A DNA stretch of 64,000 bases. Source: Dokdonella_A sp964582225 (lineage in GTDB: Bacteria > Pseudomonadota > Gammaproteobacteria > Xanthomonadales > Rhodanobacteraceae). Of this stretch, positions 16,735 through 25,434 are shown piece by piece. The stretch lies in assembly GCA_964582225.1 (NCBI GenBank), contig CAZORA010000005.1, positions 1 to 64,000 on the forward strand, written 5' to 3'. Position numbers and translations under genes: made by a program. The notes below the pieces were generated by a model. It saw only the letters and a list, made by a program, of their open reading frames with translations, made no database searches and was not told where the DNA came from. Numbering within the stretch: position 1 is the first letter of the stretch; each line of letters opens with the position of its first letter.

Positions 16735-17444
16735 CCCGGGCGCTCCGCCAGGCTGCGGAATTCGGCGGCGTCGACCGCGCGGAAGCGCACCCGGTCGCCG
16801 GCTGCCAGCAGGCAGGGCGGGCTACGTCCGGGATCGAAGAGCGACTGCGGACTGCGTCCGATCAGCTGCCAGCCGCCCGGCAGCGCGCGCGGGTAGATGC
16901 CGGTCTGGGCTCCACCGATGGCGACCGAACCGGCTGGCACCTGGAGCCGCGGCGCGTCGCGTCGGGGCATGACAAGGCGTGGATCGAGGCCCAGCAGATA
17001 AGCGAAGCCGGGCGCGAAGCCGATCATCGCCACCCGATAGTCTGCCGCGGTGTGGCGGGCTATCACTTCCTCGGGAGCAAGCCTCGCGTGCTGCGCCAGC
17101 GCTTGGAGATCCGGGCCGAACTCGCCGCCATAGCAGATTGCCAGCTCGAAAAGCCGGCCTTCACCTTGCGGCGCAGGTTCGACCTCCTCGAGCACGTCGC
17201 GCACCGCGCGCGCCAGGCGCCGCCAGGCTGTCTCGCCGTCGCCCGCCCAGAGCTCCGGGCGATAGCGCAAGCCGAGCGTCGCGTAGGCCGGTACCAGATC
17301 GATGACGGCCGGCAGGGCAGCAGCGCGCAGGCGCGCGGCCGCGGCGTGTACGCGCGCATTGAGTTCGGCGTCGACCCGCTCGCCGAAGACGAGCAGCAGC
17401 ATCGTTTCGCCCAGCGGCTCGATGCGGCACGGCGAGTCGCTCAT
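16731..17444 (-). CDS. pxpB: 5-Oxoprolinase subunit B (KipI/allophanate hydrolase-like)
   Basis: Subunit B of 5-oxoprolinase, 237 residues. Characteristic are the N-terminal RIEPLGETMLLLVFGERVD and the C-terminal MIGFAPGFAYLLGLDPRLVM followed by PRRDAPRLQVPAGSVAIGGA and QTGIYPRALPGGWQLIGRS. The ATG at 17444 overlaps the stop of the HIT gene as ATGA. The much longer upstream frame is antisense or out-of-frame HIT sequence. Confidence 0.94.
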   Translation of the reverse strand: MSDSPCRIEPLGETMLLLVFGERVDAELNARVHAAAARLRAAALPAVIDLVPAYATLGLRYRPELWAGDGETAWRRLARAVRDVLEEVEPAPQGEGRLFELAICYGGEFGPDLQALAQHARLAPEEVIARHTAADYRVAMIGFAPGFAYLLGLDPRLVMPRRDAPRLQVPAGSVAIGGAQTGIYPRALPGGWQLIGRSPQSLFDPGRSPPCLLAAGDRVRFRAVDAAEFRSLAERPG

Positions 17445-17860
17445 TCCGTGCCCGTCCGGGCGAGCTGCGCGCGCAGTTCGTCCAGCAGTTTCTCGCGCGC
17501 GGCCGGGGGCCGTGGTACGCGCGGGCCGCAGCCCCACACCGGTTCCGGCCAGGCGTCGTCGTCGCGGAAGCGCGCGATCACGTGCACGTGCAGCTGCGGC
17601 ACGCGGTTGCCGAGCGCGCCGAGGTTGAGCTTGTCGGGCGTCAGCAGGGCCTCCAGCGCGCGGCCGACCGCGGTGACTTCCTCCATGAGCCGCGTGCGGT
17701 CGACCACGTCGAGGTCGATCCACTCGCGCGCGCCGACGATTCGCGGCACCAGGATCAGCCAGGGAAAGCGGGCGTCGTCCATCAGCAGCGCGCGCGACAG
17801 CGGTAACTCGCAGAGCAGATGGCTGTCGGCGGCCAAGCGCGGATCGAGGGCGAAGCTCAT
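17441..17860 (-). CDS. HIT-family nucleotide-binding protein
   Basis: A 139-residue histidine-triad protein. The triad is degenerate but visible in NRVPQLHVHVIARFRDDDAW (HVHV; the usual QxVxHxHxH ending is reduced). Upstream is FPWLILVPRIVGAREWIDLD, typical of bacterial HIT proteins that bind or hydrolyse (di)nucleotides. It is linked by 4-base overlaps to the dienelactone hydrolase gene before it and to pxpB after it. Its role in the 5-oxoprolinase operon is not evident. Confidence 0.88.
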   Translation of the reverse strand: MSFALDPRLAADSHLLCELPLSRALLMDDARFPWLILVPRIVGAREWIDLDVVDRTRLMEEVTAVGRALEALLTPDKLNLGALGNRVPQLHVHVIARFRDDDAWPEPVWGCGPRVPRPPAAREKLLDELRAQLARTGTE

Positions 17861-18528
17861 GCGCTCAGATGGCGCGCGAAGAACGCCAGGGTGCGCTCCA
17901 TCGCGAGCCGCGCACTGGCCGTTTCGTGCGCCTCCGGATCGACGTCGCGATTGAAAGCGTGGCCGGCTTTCGGATAGGTATAGATCTCGGCTTCCGGGTA
18001 GGCCTCGACATGGCGCGCTACCGCTTCCGGCGGGATCGACTTGTCCTTCTCGCCGAAGTGGAACAGGGCCGGCGCGCGCAGCTTCTCGTCGAGGAAATTG
18101 ACGTTGCGCGCGCCGTAGTAGCTGACCGCCGGCATGCCGAGCCGGGTCGCCGCGAGCAGCGCCACCGTGCCGCCCCAGCAGTAGCCGACGCAGCCGATGC
18201 CGCCTGCGGAGGCGATCGACTCCGCCGCGCTGCCGACATCCTCCAAGGCCAGATCGAAGGGGATTTCTGAGGCGAGGTGGCGGCCCCGAGCGAAGCCGCC
18301 GCGATCGTAGGCGAGCTCGACGCCGCTTTCGACATGGTCGAAGAAAGCCGGCGCGATCGCTGTCCATCCAGCGGCGGCGAAGCGGTCGGTCACGTCGCGG
18401 ATGTGCGCGGTGACGCCAAAGATTTCCTGCACCACGACCAGACCACCTTTGGGCTTGCCTTTGGCCCTGGCCAGGTAGGCGCTGATGCACTGCATGCGCG
18501 GCGTGCTGATGTTGATGAATTCGCCCAT
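17857..18528 (-). CDS. Dienelactone hydrolase family protein
   Basis: A 223-residue alpha/beta hydrolase of the DLH family. It shows GGLVVVQEIFGVTAHIRDV, the nucleophile elbow GCVGYCWGGTVALLAATRLG with Cys as likely nucleophile, the acid region ALFHFGEKDKSIPPEAVARH, and the catalytic His in YPKAGHAFNRDVDPEA. The start at 18528 (MGEFINISTPRMQCISAYLA) suits the family. Substrate unknown. It leads the minus-strand operon with HIT-pxpB-pxpC-pxpA-DUF969-DUF979, all closely spaced. Confidence 0.92.
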   Translation of the reverse strand: MGEFINISTPRMQCISAYLARAKGKPKGGLVVVQEIFGVTAHIRDVTDRFAAAGWTAIAPAFFDHVESGVELAYDRGGFARGRHLASEIPFDLALEDVGSAAESIASAGGIGCVGYCWGGTVALLAATRLGMPAVSYYGARNVNFLDEKLRAPALFHFGEKDKSIPPEAVARHVEAYPEAEIYTYPKAGHAFNRDVDPEAHETASARLAMERTLAFFARHLSA

Positions 18529-18651
18529 GCCCTGGCTCCCTGGAGAAGACCCGACAAGCCTAGCAGCCCGCTTGGCCGATGCGCTCGAAGGTGGCGTGCA
18601 GGCCGCGGGCGGACCCTGCGAGGTCAAGCGGAGCGCTGCGCTGCGCCCGGC

Positions 18652-18657
18652 TACAAT
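18652..18657 (+). promoter_or_regulatory. Possible -10 element for the Gld-type ABC operon
   Basis: TACAAT (within GGCTACAATGGCGG) lies in the 319-base region between the divergent dienelactone hydrolase and ABC genes, about 190 bases before the ABC ATG. No convincing -35 is seen. The rest of this intergenic region shows no gene I can support. Confidence 0.35.
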
Positions 18658-18847
18658 GGCGGCCGTGCGGCCCACGTCTGCGGATCGATGCGACAGGCCT
18701 TGCGCGCGGCAACGGGAACTTTTTGCCGCTCATGCGGTATTCCGTCGGGGGCCGGGCGTCGCGACGGCTCGTCCGGCCGGCGGACTCGGTCCGCCCAGCC
18801 CGCGCCAATCCCTGCACCAGAACAGGCTTCTACGAGGTGTCCGAACG

Positions 18848-19789
18848 ATGATCGAAACCCGTGAGCTAAGCAAACGCTACGGCGAGCTCACCGCCGTGGA
18901 CGCGATCAGCTTCAAGGTCGAGCCGGGCCAGGTGCTCGGCTTCCTCGGCCCCAACGGGGCCGGCAAATCCACCACCATGAAGATGCTGGCCGGCTTTCTT
19001 GCGCCCACGTCGGGCAAGGCCATCGTCGCCGGCTTCGACGTCGAGAAGCAGCCGCTCGAGGCCAAGCGTGCGCTCGGCTATCTGCCGGAAGGCGCGCCGA
19101 GCTACGGCGAGATGACGGTGCGCGAGTTCCTCGTCTTCATCGCCGACGTGCGCGGCCTGCGCGGCGAGCTGCACGACCAGCGCCTCGACGAGGCAATCGG
19201 CCGCCTGCATCTGGCGCCGGTGCTGGAGCAGCCGATCGACACTCTGTCCAAGGGCTTCAAGCGCCGCGTCGGCCTGGCCGGAGCGATCCTGCACGATCCG
19301 CGGGTGCTGATCCTCGACGAGCCGACCGACGGCCTCGATCCCAACCAGAAGCAGGAAGTGCGCAGCCTGATCAACTCGATGGCGCGCGACAAGACGGTGG
19401 TGATCTCCACCCACCTGCTGGAGGAAGTGCACGCGGTCTGCACGCGGGCGATCATCATTGCCGCCGGACGCATTCTCGCCGACGCCACGCCGGCCGAGCT
19501 CGAGGCGCGCTCGCGCTATCACCGTGCGGTGTCGCTGACCGCGCGCAACGTGGAGGAGGCCAAGGCCGCGCTGGCGCGGGTGGCGGACATCGCCTCGATC
19601 GAGCTCGATCCGCAGGACAACCGCCTCACCGCCTTCCCCAAGCCGGGGCGCGAGATCTTCATCGAGGTGAGCGACGCGCTCAAGGCGCAGAACGTGCAGG
19701 TGCGCGAGCTGGCGCTCGAGGCAGGGCGCCTCGATGAGGTGTTCCGCACGATCACCCTCGGCGCGAGCGGACAGGAGGCACGCACATGA
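18848..19789 (+). CDS. ABC transporter ATP-binding protein, GldA-like
   Basis: A 313-residue ABC ATPase. Walker A is GPNGAGKST, the Q-loop region reads GYLPEGAPSYGEMTVREFL, the signature is LSKGFKRRVGLAGA (a variant of LSGGQ), Walker B is VLILDEPTDGLDP, and the switch His is in VISTHLLEEV. The C-terminal ~90 residues form the extra regulatory domain seen in multidrug/GldA-like ATPases. The ATG at 18848 starts MIETRELSKRYGEL. Its stop overlaps the permease ATG by 4 bases. With the next three genes it forms an exporter of the type that includes Bacteroidetes GldA-GldF-GldG; the substrate here is unknown. Confidence 0.94.
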   Translation: MIETRELSKRYGELTAVDAISFKVEPGQVLGFLGPNGAGKSTTMKMLAGFLAPTSGKAIVAGFDVEKQPLEAKRALGYLPEGAPSYGEMTVREFLVFIADVRGLRGELHDQRLDEAIGRLHLAPVLEQPIDTLSKGFKRRVGLAGAILHDPRVLILDEPTDGLDPNQKQEVRSLINSMARDKTVVISTHLLEEVHAVCTRAIIIAAGRILADATPAELEARSRYHRAVSLTARNVEEAKAALARVADIASIELDPQDNRLTAFPKPGREIFIEVSDALKAQNVQVRELALEAGRLDEVFRTITLGASGQEART

Positions 19790-20520
19790 GCGGCACCCTG
19801 ACCATCTTCCGGCGCGAGCTTCTGAGCTATTTCGCGACGCCGGTCGCCTACGTGTTCATCGTGATCTTCCTGCTGCTCTCCGGCAGCTTCACCTTCTACC
19901 TCGGCGGCTTCTACGAGCGCGGCCAGGCCGACCTGCAGCCTTTCTTCAACTTCCACCCCTGGCTCTATCTGTTCCTGGTGCCGGCGGTGTCGATGCGGCT
20001 GTGGGCGGAAGAGCGCAAGAGTGGCACGATCGAGCTGCTGCTGACCCTGCCGGTCACCATGTTGCAGGCGGTGCTCGGCAAGTTCCTTGCCGCCTGGGTC
20101 TTCATCGCCATCGCGCTGGCGCTGACCTTCCCGATCTGGCTCACCGTCAACTATCTCGGCAGCCCCGACAATGGCGTCATCTTCGCCAGCTATCTGGGCT
20201 CGCTGCTGATGGCGGGCGCCTTTCTCGCCATCGGCTCCTGCCTGTCGGCGGCGACCCGCAACCAGGTGGTGGCCTTCATCCTGACGGTGGTGGTGTGCTT
20301 CCTGCTGCTGCTGGCGGGCTTTCCGCTGGTGCTCGACTTCTTCCACGCCTTTGCGCCGCAGGGTCTGGTCGACGCCATCGCCGGGCTGAGCTTCCTGACC
20401 CACTTCACCTCGATCAGCAAGGGCGTGATCGACCTGCGCGACCTGCTCTATTTCGTGCTGATGATCGGCGCCTGGCTCTACGCCACGGCGATCGTCATCG
20501 ACATGAAGAAAGCGGCCTGA
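19786..20520 (+). CDS. ABC transporter permease, GldF-like
   Basis: A 244-residue ABC-2 type permease with six predicted membrane helices. It starts MSGTLTIFRRELLSYFATPV and has AYVFIVIFLLLSGSFTFYLG, AEERKSGTIELLLTLPVTML, and a late FFHAFAPQGLVDAIAGLSFL segment. The phrase ERKSGTIELLLTLPV is a hallmark of this permease type. ATGA overlap with the upstream ATPase gene and a 12-base gap to the GldG-like gene. Confidence 0.93.
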   Translation: MSGTLTIFRRELLSYFATPVAYVFIVIFLLLSGSFTFYLGGFYERGQADLQPFFNFHPWLYLFLVPAVSMRLWAEERKSGTIELLLTLPVTMLQAVLGKFLAAWVFIAIALALTFPIWLTVNYLGSPDNGVIFASYLGSLLMAGAFLAIGSCLSAATRNQVVAFILTVVVCFLLLLAGFPLVLDFFHAFAPQGLVDAIAGLSFLTHFTSISKGVIDLRDLLYFVLMIGAWLYATAIVIDMKKAA

Positions 20521-20532
20521 GGAGGGACTTCC

Positions 20533-22410
20533 ATGACGATCCATCGCAAATCCCTCGGCGGCGGCGCGCTGGCGATCCTCGCCGTGCTGCTGGTCGCCCT
20601 GCTGGTGCTGGTCAACGCGCTGTTTCGCGGTGCCAGCATCGACCTGACCGAAAACCGCCTGTACACGCTGTCCGACGGCACCCGCAGCCTGCTGAAGTCG
20701 ATCGACGAGCCGATCAACCTGTATCTGTTCTACTCGGACAAGGCGACCCGCGACCTGCCGCAGTTGCGCACCTACTTCGTCCGCGTGCGCGAGATGTTGG
20801 CGGAGATGGTTTCGCGTTCGAACGGCAAGCTGCACCTGGAGGTGATCGACCCATTGCCGTTTTCCGAAGACGAAGATCGTGCTGCCAGCTTCGGCCTGCA
20901 GGCAGTACCGATCTCGGCCAGCGGAGACAAGGTCTTCTTCGGCCTGGCGGGTACCAATTCGACCGACGGCGAGGCCGCGATTCCCTTTCTGCAGCCGGAC
21001 AAGGAAGCCTTCCTCGAGTACGACATCGCCAAGCTGATCCACGAGCTGGAGACGCCGAAGAAGCCGGTGGTCGGAGTCCTTTCGGGCCTGCCAATCGAGC
21101 CCGACTTCGACATGCAGACGCAGCGTATGCGTCCAGCCTGGGCCGTCTATCAGCAGTGGGCGCAGCTGTTCGACCTGCGCAAGCTCGATTCGGCGAGCCT
21201 GCAAACGATCGAGCCCGACGTCGACGTGGTGATCGTGGTGCAGCCGAAAAACCTTTCCGACGATGCGCAGTTCGCGCTCGATCAGTTCGTGCTGCGCGGC
21301 GGCCACCTGCTGGCGTTCGTCGACCCGGACGCCGAGCTCGACCAGTCCGGAGCCGATCCGAACAACCCGATGGCAGGGATGATGGCTGACAAGTCCTCGG
21401 ATTTGCCGAAGCTGTTCAAGGCCTGGGGCATCGACTATGACCCGCACAAGGTAGTCCTCGACCGCACGCTCGCCGTGCCGATCAGCGTCGGTGAGGCGCA
21501 GGCGCCGGTGCGTCATCCGGGCATCCTCGGCCTGGGCCAGCCGGAAATGAATCGCGATGACGTGGTGACCGCCAATCTCGACAGCATCAACCTGTCGAGC
21601 GCCGGTTGGTTCGAGCTGGCCGCGGGCGCCAAGGATGTCAGCCTGACGCCCCTGCTGCAGACCAGCTCGGACGCAATGGGCGTGCCGAGCGAGCGCCTGC
21701 GCATGCTGGCTGATCCGTCCAGCCTGATGGCGGGCTACCAGCCGGCTGGAGCGCCCTTCGTGCTGGCGGCGCGGCTGACCGGCAAGTTCCACACCGCCTT
21801 CCCCGACCGCACGGGGGACGGCGTGCTGAAGGAATCGAAGGAATCGGGCCAGATCCTGCTGGTCGCCGATACCGACCTGCTGAGCGATCGCCTGTGGGTG
21901 CAGATCCGTTCCTTCTTCGGCCAGCAGATCATGAACGCCTTCGCCAACAACGGCGACTTCGCGGTCAACGCGGTCGACAACCTGACCGGCTCCAGCGATC
22001 TGATCTCGGTGCGCGGGCGAGCCACCTCGCAGCGCCCCTTCACCACCGTCGAGGCGCTCAAGCGCGGCGCCGACGAGCGCTTCCGCGCCAAGGAGCAGGA
22101 GCTGCAGCGCGAGCTCAGCGATACCGAGCGCAAGCTCAACGAGCTGCAGAGCGCGAAGAGCCAGGATCAGCAGCAGATCCTGTCGAGCGAGCAGAAGGCC
22201 GAGATCGACAACTTCCTCAAGCGCAAGCTCGAAATTCGCAAGGAGCTGCGTCAGGTGCGCGCCCAGCTCGACGCCGAAATCGAAGCGCTCGGTTCGCGCC
22301 TGCGGCTGCTCGACATCGTGCTGATGCCGCTGCTCGTCACCCTGGCCGCGCTCGGCTTCGCCTGGTGGCGCAGCCAGCGCCGCCGACAGGTTCGGAGGGA
22401 CCGCTCATGA
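20533..22410 (+). CDS. GldG-like ABC transport auxiliary membrane protein
   Basis: A 625-residue protein with an N-terminal membrane helix (ALAILAVLLVALLVLVNALF) and a C-terminal one (LMPLLVTLAALGFAWW), leaving a large extracytoplasmic domain. It starts the GldG/ABC-type uncharacterised family domain with IDLTENRLYTLSDGTRSLLK and contains EVIDPLPFSEDEDRAASFGL. Before the last helix is a charged segment likely to be coiled coil (residues ~510-590, rich in Glu, Gln, Lys, Arg). AGGAGGGACTTCC precedes the ATG. Likely partner of the preceding permease. Confidence 0.92.
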   Translation: MTIHRKSLGGGALAILAVLLVALLVLVNALFRGASIDLTENRLYTLSDGTRSLLKSIDEPINLYLFYSDKATRDLPQLRTYFVRVREMLAEMVSRSNGKLHLEVIDPLPFSEDEDRAASFGLQAVPISASGDKVFFGLAGTNSTDGEAAIPFLQPDKEAFLEYDIAKLIHELETPKKPVVGVLSGLPIEPDFDMQTQRMRPAWAVYQQWAQLFDLRKLDSASLQTIEPDVDVVIVVQPKNLSDDAQFALDQFVLRGGHLLAFVDPDAELDQSGADPNNPMAGMMADKSSDLPKLFKAWGIDYDPHKVVLDRTLAVPISVGEAQAPVRHPGILGLGQPEMNRDDVVTANLDSINLSSAGWFELAAGAKDVSLTPLLQTSSDAMGVPSERLRMLADPSSLMAGYQPAGAPFVLAARLTGKFHTAFPDRTGDGVLKESKESGQILLVADTDLLSDRLWVQIRSFFGQQIMNAFANNGDFAVNAVDNLTGSSDLISVRGRATSQRPFTTVEALKRGADERFRAKEQELQRELSDTERKLNELQSAKSQDQQQILSSEQKAEIDNFLKRKLEIRKELRQVRAQLDAEIEALGSRLRLLDIVLMPLLVTLAALGFAWWRSQRRRQVRRDRS

Positions 22411-23612
22411 ATCGCAACACCCTGATCGGACTGGTCGTCGCTGCGCTGATCGTGCTGGTCGCGGCGATCTTCCTGGTTCGCTCGCAGCAGCCGCGCGAGG
22501 AGAGCCGCGCCGCGACCGCGGGCTGGCTCGCGCCAACGCTTCATGAGCGGGTGAACGAAGTGGATCGCCTGACGATTCGCGGCGCCGGCGACCAGGCCCT
22601 GGTCGAGCTTGCGCGCGGCGAGGGCGGCTGGAGCGTCGCGCAGCGGGCCGGCTATCCGGCGGACACCGGCAAGCTTCGCGAGCTGCTGCTCAAGCTGGCC
22701 GACGCGAAGGAGCTCGAGGAGAAGACCGCCAGCCCCGAAAAATATGCGCAGCTCGGAGTGGAGGACGTGACCGGCGCCGCGGCCAAAGGCGTCGAGCTCG
22801 AGTTCGGTGGGCTGCCGCAGCCGCTCAAGCTCATCGTCGGCAACCCGGCACCGCACGGCGGCGGCACCTATGCACGTCGAGCTGGCGAAGCGCCGAGCTG
22901 GCTGGTGTCGGGCTCGATCTCGGTTGCGCGCGGGCCGGCCGACTGGCTGCGGAAGGATCTGGCAAACCTCCCGGCGGAGCGGATCGCCTCGGTGCGAATC
23001 GAACCGAGCGAGGGGCCCGCGATCGCAGTGCGCAAGGTCGCCCGCGGTGACGCGAATTTTCACCTGCTGGATCTGCCCAAGGGTCGCGAAGCCGGTCCCG
23101 ACTACGGCATCAACGGGCTCGCCGCGGCGCTTGCGGACCTGCAGCTCGAAGACGTCGCCCCTGCTGCCGAGGCGGCACCGCCTGAACATCCGCTGCAGGC
23201 GCGCTACACGAGCTTCGACGGTCTGGTGGTCGACGTCGTGGCCTGGCAGGACGGCGACAAGCACTGGCTGCGGCTCGAGGCGAGCCTCGACGAGGCGCTG
23301 GCGAACGCGGCCATCGAAGCCGAACAGGCCGAAGCCAAGGCCGAGTTCGAGGCCAGCGAGGCCGCTGCAGCGGCGCAGGCCAAGGACGGCGCCAAGCCCG
23401 CCGCATCGCCCGCCGCGCCGCTCGCGGTGAGCGATCCGGCCAAGGACCGCGCGCAGCGGATCGCCGCGCTCGATCAGGAAGTCGCCGAGTTCTCGGCCCG
23501 CTTCAAGGGCTGGAGCTTCCAGGTGCCGGCCTGGAAGTATTCGGCGATCGACAAGAAGCTCGACGATCTGCTGAAGCCGCGCGAAGTGGCGCCTGCCGGG
23601 AAGCAGCGGTAA
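22407..23612 (+). CDS. DUF4340 protein, ABC operon auxiliary
   Basis: A 401-residue protein with an N-terminal membrane helix (LIGLVVAALIVLVAAIFLV) and an extracytoplasmic DUF4340-type region: VDRLTIRGAGDQALVELARG, a GYPADTGKLRELLLKLADAK segment, and LGVEDVTGAAAKGVELEFG. An Ala/Glu/Lys-rich stretch (residues ~290-340) is low-complexity and probably helical. Its start overlaps the GldG-like stop as ATGA. DUF4340 genes often close Gld-type ABC operons; the role is unknown. A stem-loop follows. Confidence 0.9.
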   Translation: MNRNTLIGLVVAALIVLVAAIFLVRSQQPREESRAATAGWLAPTLHERVNEVDRLTIRGAGDQALVELARGEGGWSVAQRAGYPADTGKLRELLLKLADAKELEEKTASPEKYAQLGVEDVTGAAAKGVELEFGGLPQPLKLIVGNPAPHGGGTYARRAGEAPSWLVSGSISVARGPADWLRKDLANLPAERIASVRIEPSEGPAIAVRKVARGDANFHLLDLPKGREAGPDYGINGLAAALADLQLEDVAPAAEAAPPEHPLQARYTSFDGLVVDVVAWQDGDKHWLRLEASLDEALANAAIEAEQAEAKAEFEASEAAAAAQAKDGAKPAASPAAPLAVSDPAKDRAQRIAALDQEVAEFSARFKGWSFQVPAWKYSAIDKKLDDLLKPREVAPAGKQR

Positions 23613-23620
23613 ACGCTGCC

Positions 23621-23650
23621 CGATCGGCCGCTGGTTGCGGCGGCCGATCG
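23621..23650. terminator. Bidirectional stem-loop between the ABC operon and clc
   Basis: Perfect 11-bp inverted repeat CGATCGGCCGC (23621-23631) and GCGGCCGATCG (23640-23650) with an 8-base loop, in the 46-base gap between two convergent genes. Only a weak T-rich stretch follows (GCGGTTCTTC). Confidence 0.65.
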
Positions 23651-23658
23651 GCGGTTCT

Positions 23659-25032
23659 TCACGCGTCTGGGAAACGATCGGTCGAGCCGCGCGCCACGCG
23701 CCGGCGCATGCGCAGCCAGCGCAGCAGGCCGCGCGACAGGCGCACTTTTTCCTGACCTACCGGTAGCCCAGCGTGGGCGAAGATCCACGAGGACTTGCTG
23801 AAGGCGATCTGCTGCTCCGGATAGACGCTGCGGTGGCCGATGATCAGGTAGGCCGCGACGCAGGCGCCGGCGACGTGCAGGGTCGAGCCGGCGCCGAACA
23901 GCTCGACCCCCATGAAGATCGCCGCGATCGGTGCGTTGGAGGCCGCCGCCACCACCGCGACGAAGCCGACCGCCGCGCCCAGCGCCGGCGGCAGGCCGAG
24001 CAGCGGCGCGAAGGCGCTGCCCGCCACCGCGCCGATCACGAACTGCGGGGTGACGATGCCGCCGTAGAATCCCGAGCCCAGGGTGATCGCAACCAGCAGT
24101 GCCTTCCAGGCGAAGTCCGGCCACGGCATGGCCGTGCCCTGCAGGGCCTGATCCATCGCCGCGAGGCTGAGGCCGAAATAGGGCCCGGGCGCGACCAGCA
24201 CCAGCCCCGCCAGCACCACGCCGCCCAGCGTGGGCAGCAGCGGCGGCCACAGCCGCAGGCGCGCGCCAAGCCAGCCGAAACCCGCGCGCGAGCGCTGCAG
24301 CAGCTCGACGAAAATCCAGGCGGCAAAGCCGCACAGCACGCCGATCAGCACCGTCTTGAGAAACAGGATTTCGGTGAAGCCGGTGCCGAAGTCGATCGCG
24401 TACTGCGGATAGGGCACGCCCAAAAACTGCGAGACCTCGAACGAAGTCACCCCGGCGACGATGCCCGGAAACAGGAAGTCGTGGCGGATACGGCCGATCG
24501 CGAGCATTTCCACGCCGTAGATCGCGCCGGCGATCGGAGTGCCGAAGACGCTGGCGAAGCCGGCGCTGACCCCGCAGGCCAGCAGGCGCTTGCGCATCTC
24601 GCGGTTCAGCCGCAGCGTGCGGCCGAGCGCCGCGGCGAGGCTTGCGCCGATGTGCGAGCAGGGGCCTTCCTTGCCCGCCGAGCCGCCGCAGCCGAGGGTG
24701 ATCAGCGCCGCCACCGGCTTGATCCACATGGTGCGGAAGGGCAGCTTGCCCTGCTGCTCGTTGACCGCGACGATCGGGTTGTCGCTGAAGCGGCTGCGGC
24801 GCAGCCGGTAGCCGTAGTGCAGCAGCAGCCCGTTGGCGAGCCCCGCCAGCGGCAGCAGCAGCATCTGCAGCCAGACCGCTGCGCCGTAGGAATGTCCCGC
24901 GGTGGCGAAAAGCAGGTGCAGAAACAGGCTGCAGCCGGCGCCTACGGCAGCCCCGGTGGCGATCGACAGCAGCAGCCACTGGGCCACGGTCGCGAGCATC
25001 ACCAAAGGCTCCGCGAGCTGGAAGCGCCGCAT
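23659..25032 (-). CDS. ClC-family chloride channel/antiporter
   Basis: A 457-residue polytopic protein of the voltage-gated chloride channel family. The gating-glutamate motif is present (GSAGKEGPCSHIGAS, equivalent to GREGP), as are ACGVSAGFASVFGTPIAGAI and the late GFYGGIVTPQFVIGAVAGSA (GxFxP equivalent). The first selectivity motif GSGIP is not recognisable; the region reads SDNPIVAVNEQQGKLP. This places it in a divergent bacterial ClC subgroup. Whether it is a channel or an H+/Cl- antiporter, and its ion selectivity, cannot be told. Single gene, convergent with the ABC operon. Confidence 0.9.
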   Translation of the reverse strand: MRRFQLAEPLVMLATVAQWLLLSIATGAAVGAGCSLFLHLLFATAGHSYGAAVWLQMLLLPLAGLANGLLLHYGYRLRRSRFSDNPIVAVNEQQGKLPFRTMWIKPVAALITLGCGGSAGKEGPCSHIGASLAAALGRTLRLNREMRKRLLACGVSAGFASVFGTPIAGAIYGVEMLAIGRIRHDFLFPGIVAGVTSFEVSQFLGVPYPQYAIDFGTGFTEILFLKTVLIGVLCGFAAWIFVELLQRSRAGFGWLGARLRLWPPLLPTLGGVVLAGLVLVAPGPYFGLSLAAMDQALQGTAMPWPDFAWKALLVAITLGSGFYGGIVTPQFVIGAVAGSAFAPLLGLPPALGAAVGFVAVVAAASNAPIAAIFMGVELFGAGSTLHVAGACVAAYLIIGHRSVYPEQQIAFSKSSWIFAHAGLPVGQEKVRLSRGLLRWLRMRRRVARGSTDRFPDA

Positions 25033-25434
25033 CGGACGTCAACCGCCGCCCGGCAGAGCCGGGCTCCGGGTGGACCTGCCCAGGCCGCGTCTCACGCGGC
25101 GGCGCCTTCCATATCCATGCCCGCTGCCATCTGCGCGCCGCCGTTGCCCGCGAAACCCGCGCGGCTGGTTTGGTTGCGGAAAATTTGCATGGCCCCGCGT
25201 CCCCTTGCCTGCCCTCGACGCATCTTACGCGCGTCTTCCCCGACGGCACGCCGATCGCGACGAATTGCAGGGGGCGGCGGGCCGGCCTCTGGATTGGGAC
25301 GGCGCGGCGGATGCATGGATCCGGGCGCGGCGGCTGCCGTTCCGGCACGTCACGCGCGAAGCGAGCGTTTACAGGAGGGCCGGAAGGACCGGCCTACTCT
25401 GCGTTGTCGCCGCGTTTCGCTGCGGCGGCGGGCC
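25033..25434. other. Intergenic region between clc and ahcY
   Basis: About 400 bases without a gene I can support, although open frames cross it. A hairpin GGCCGG-AAGGA-CCGGCC at 25378-25394 lies about 40 bases after the ahcY stop (minus strand). It has no T-run but is the best candidate for the ahcY 3' end. Confidence 0.4.

Noticed and set aside
17441..17860. HIT protein as an essential part of 5-oxoprolinase
   Set aside because: Known PxpABC enzymes need only three subunits; operon membership alone does not show a role.
19519..21792. 757-codon minus-strand frame opposite the ABC operon
   Set aside because: Antisense shadow; rich in Gln/His/Arg with no motif.
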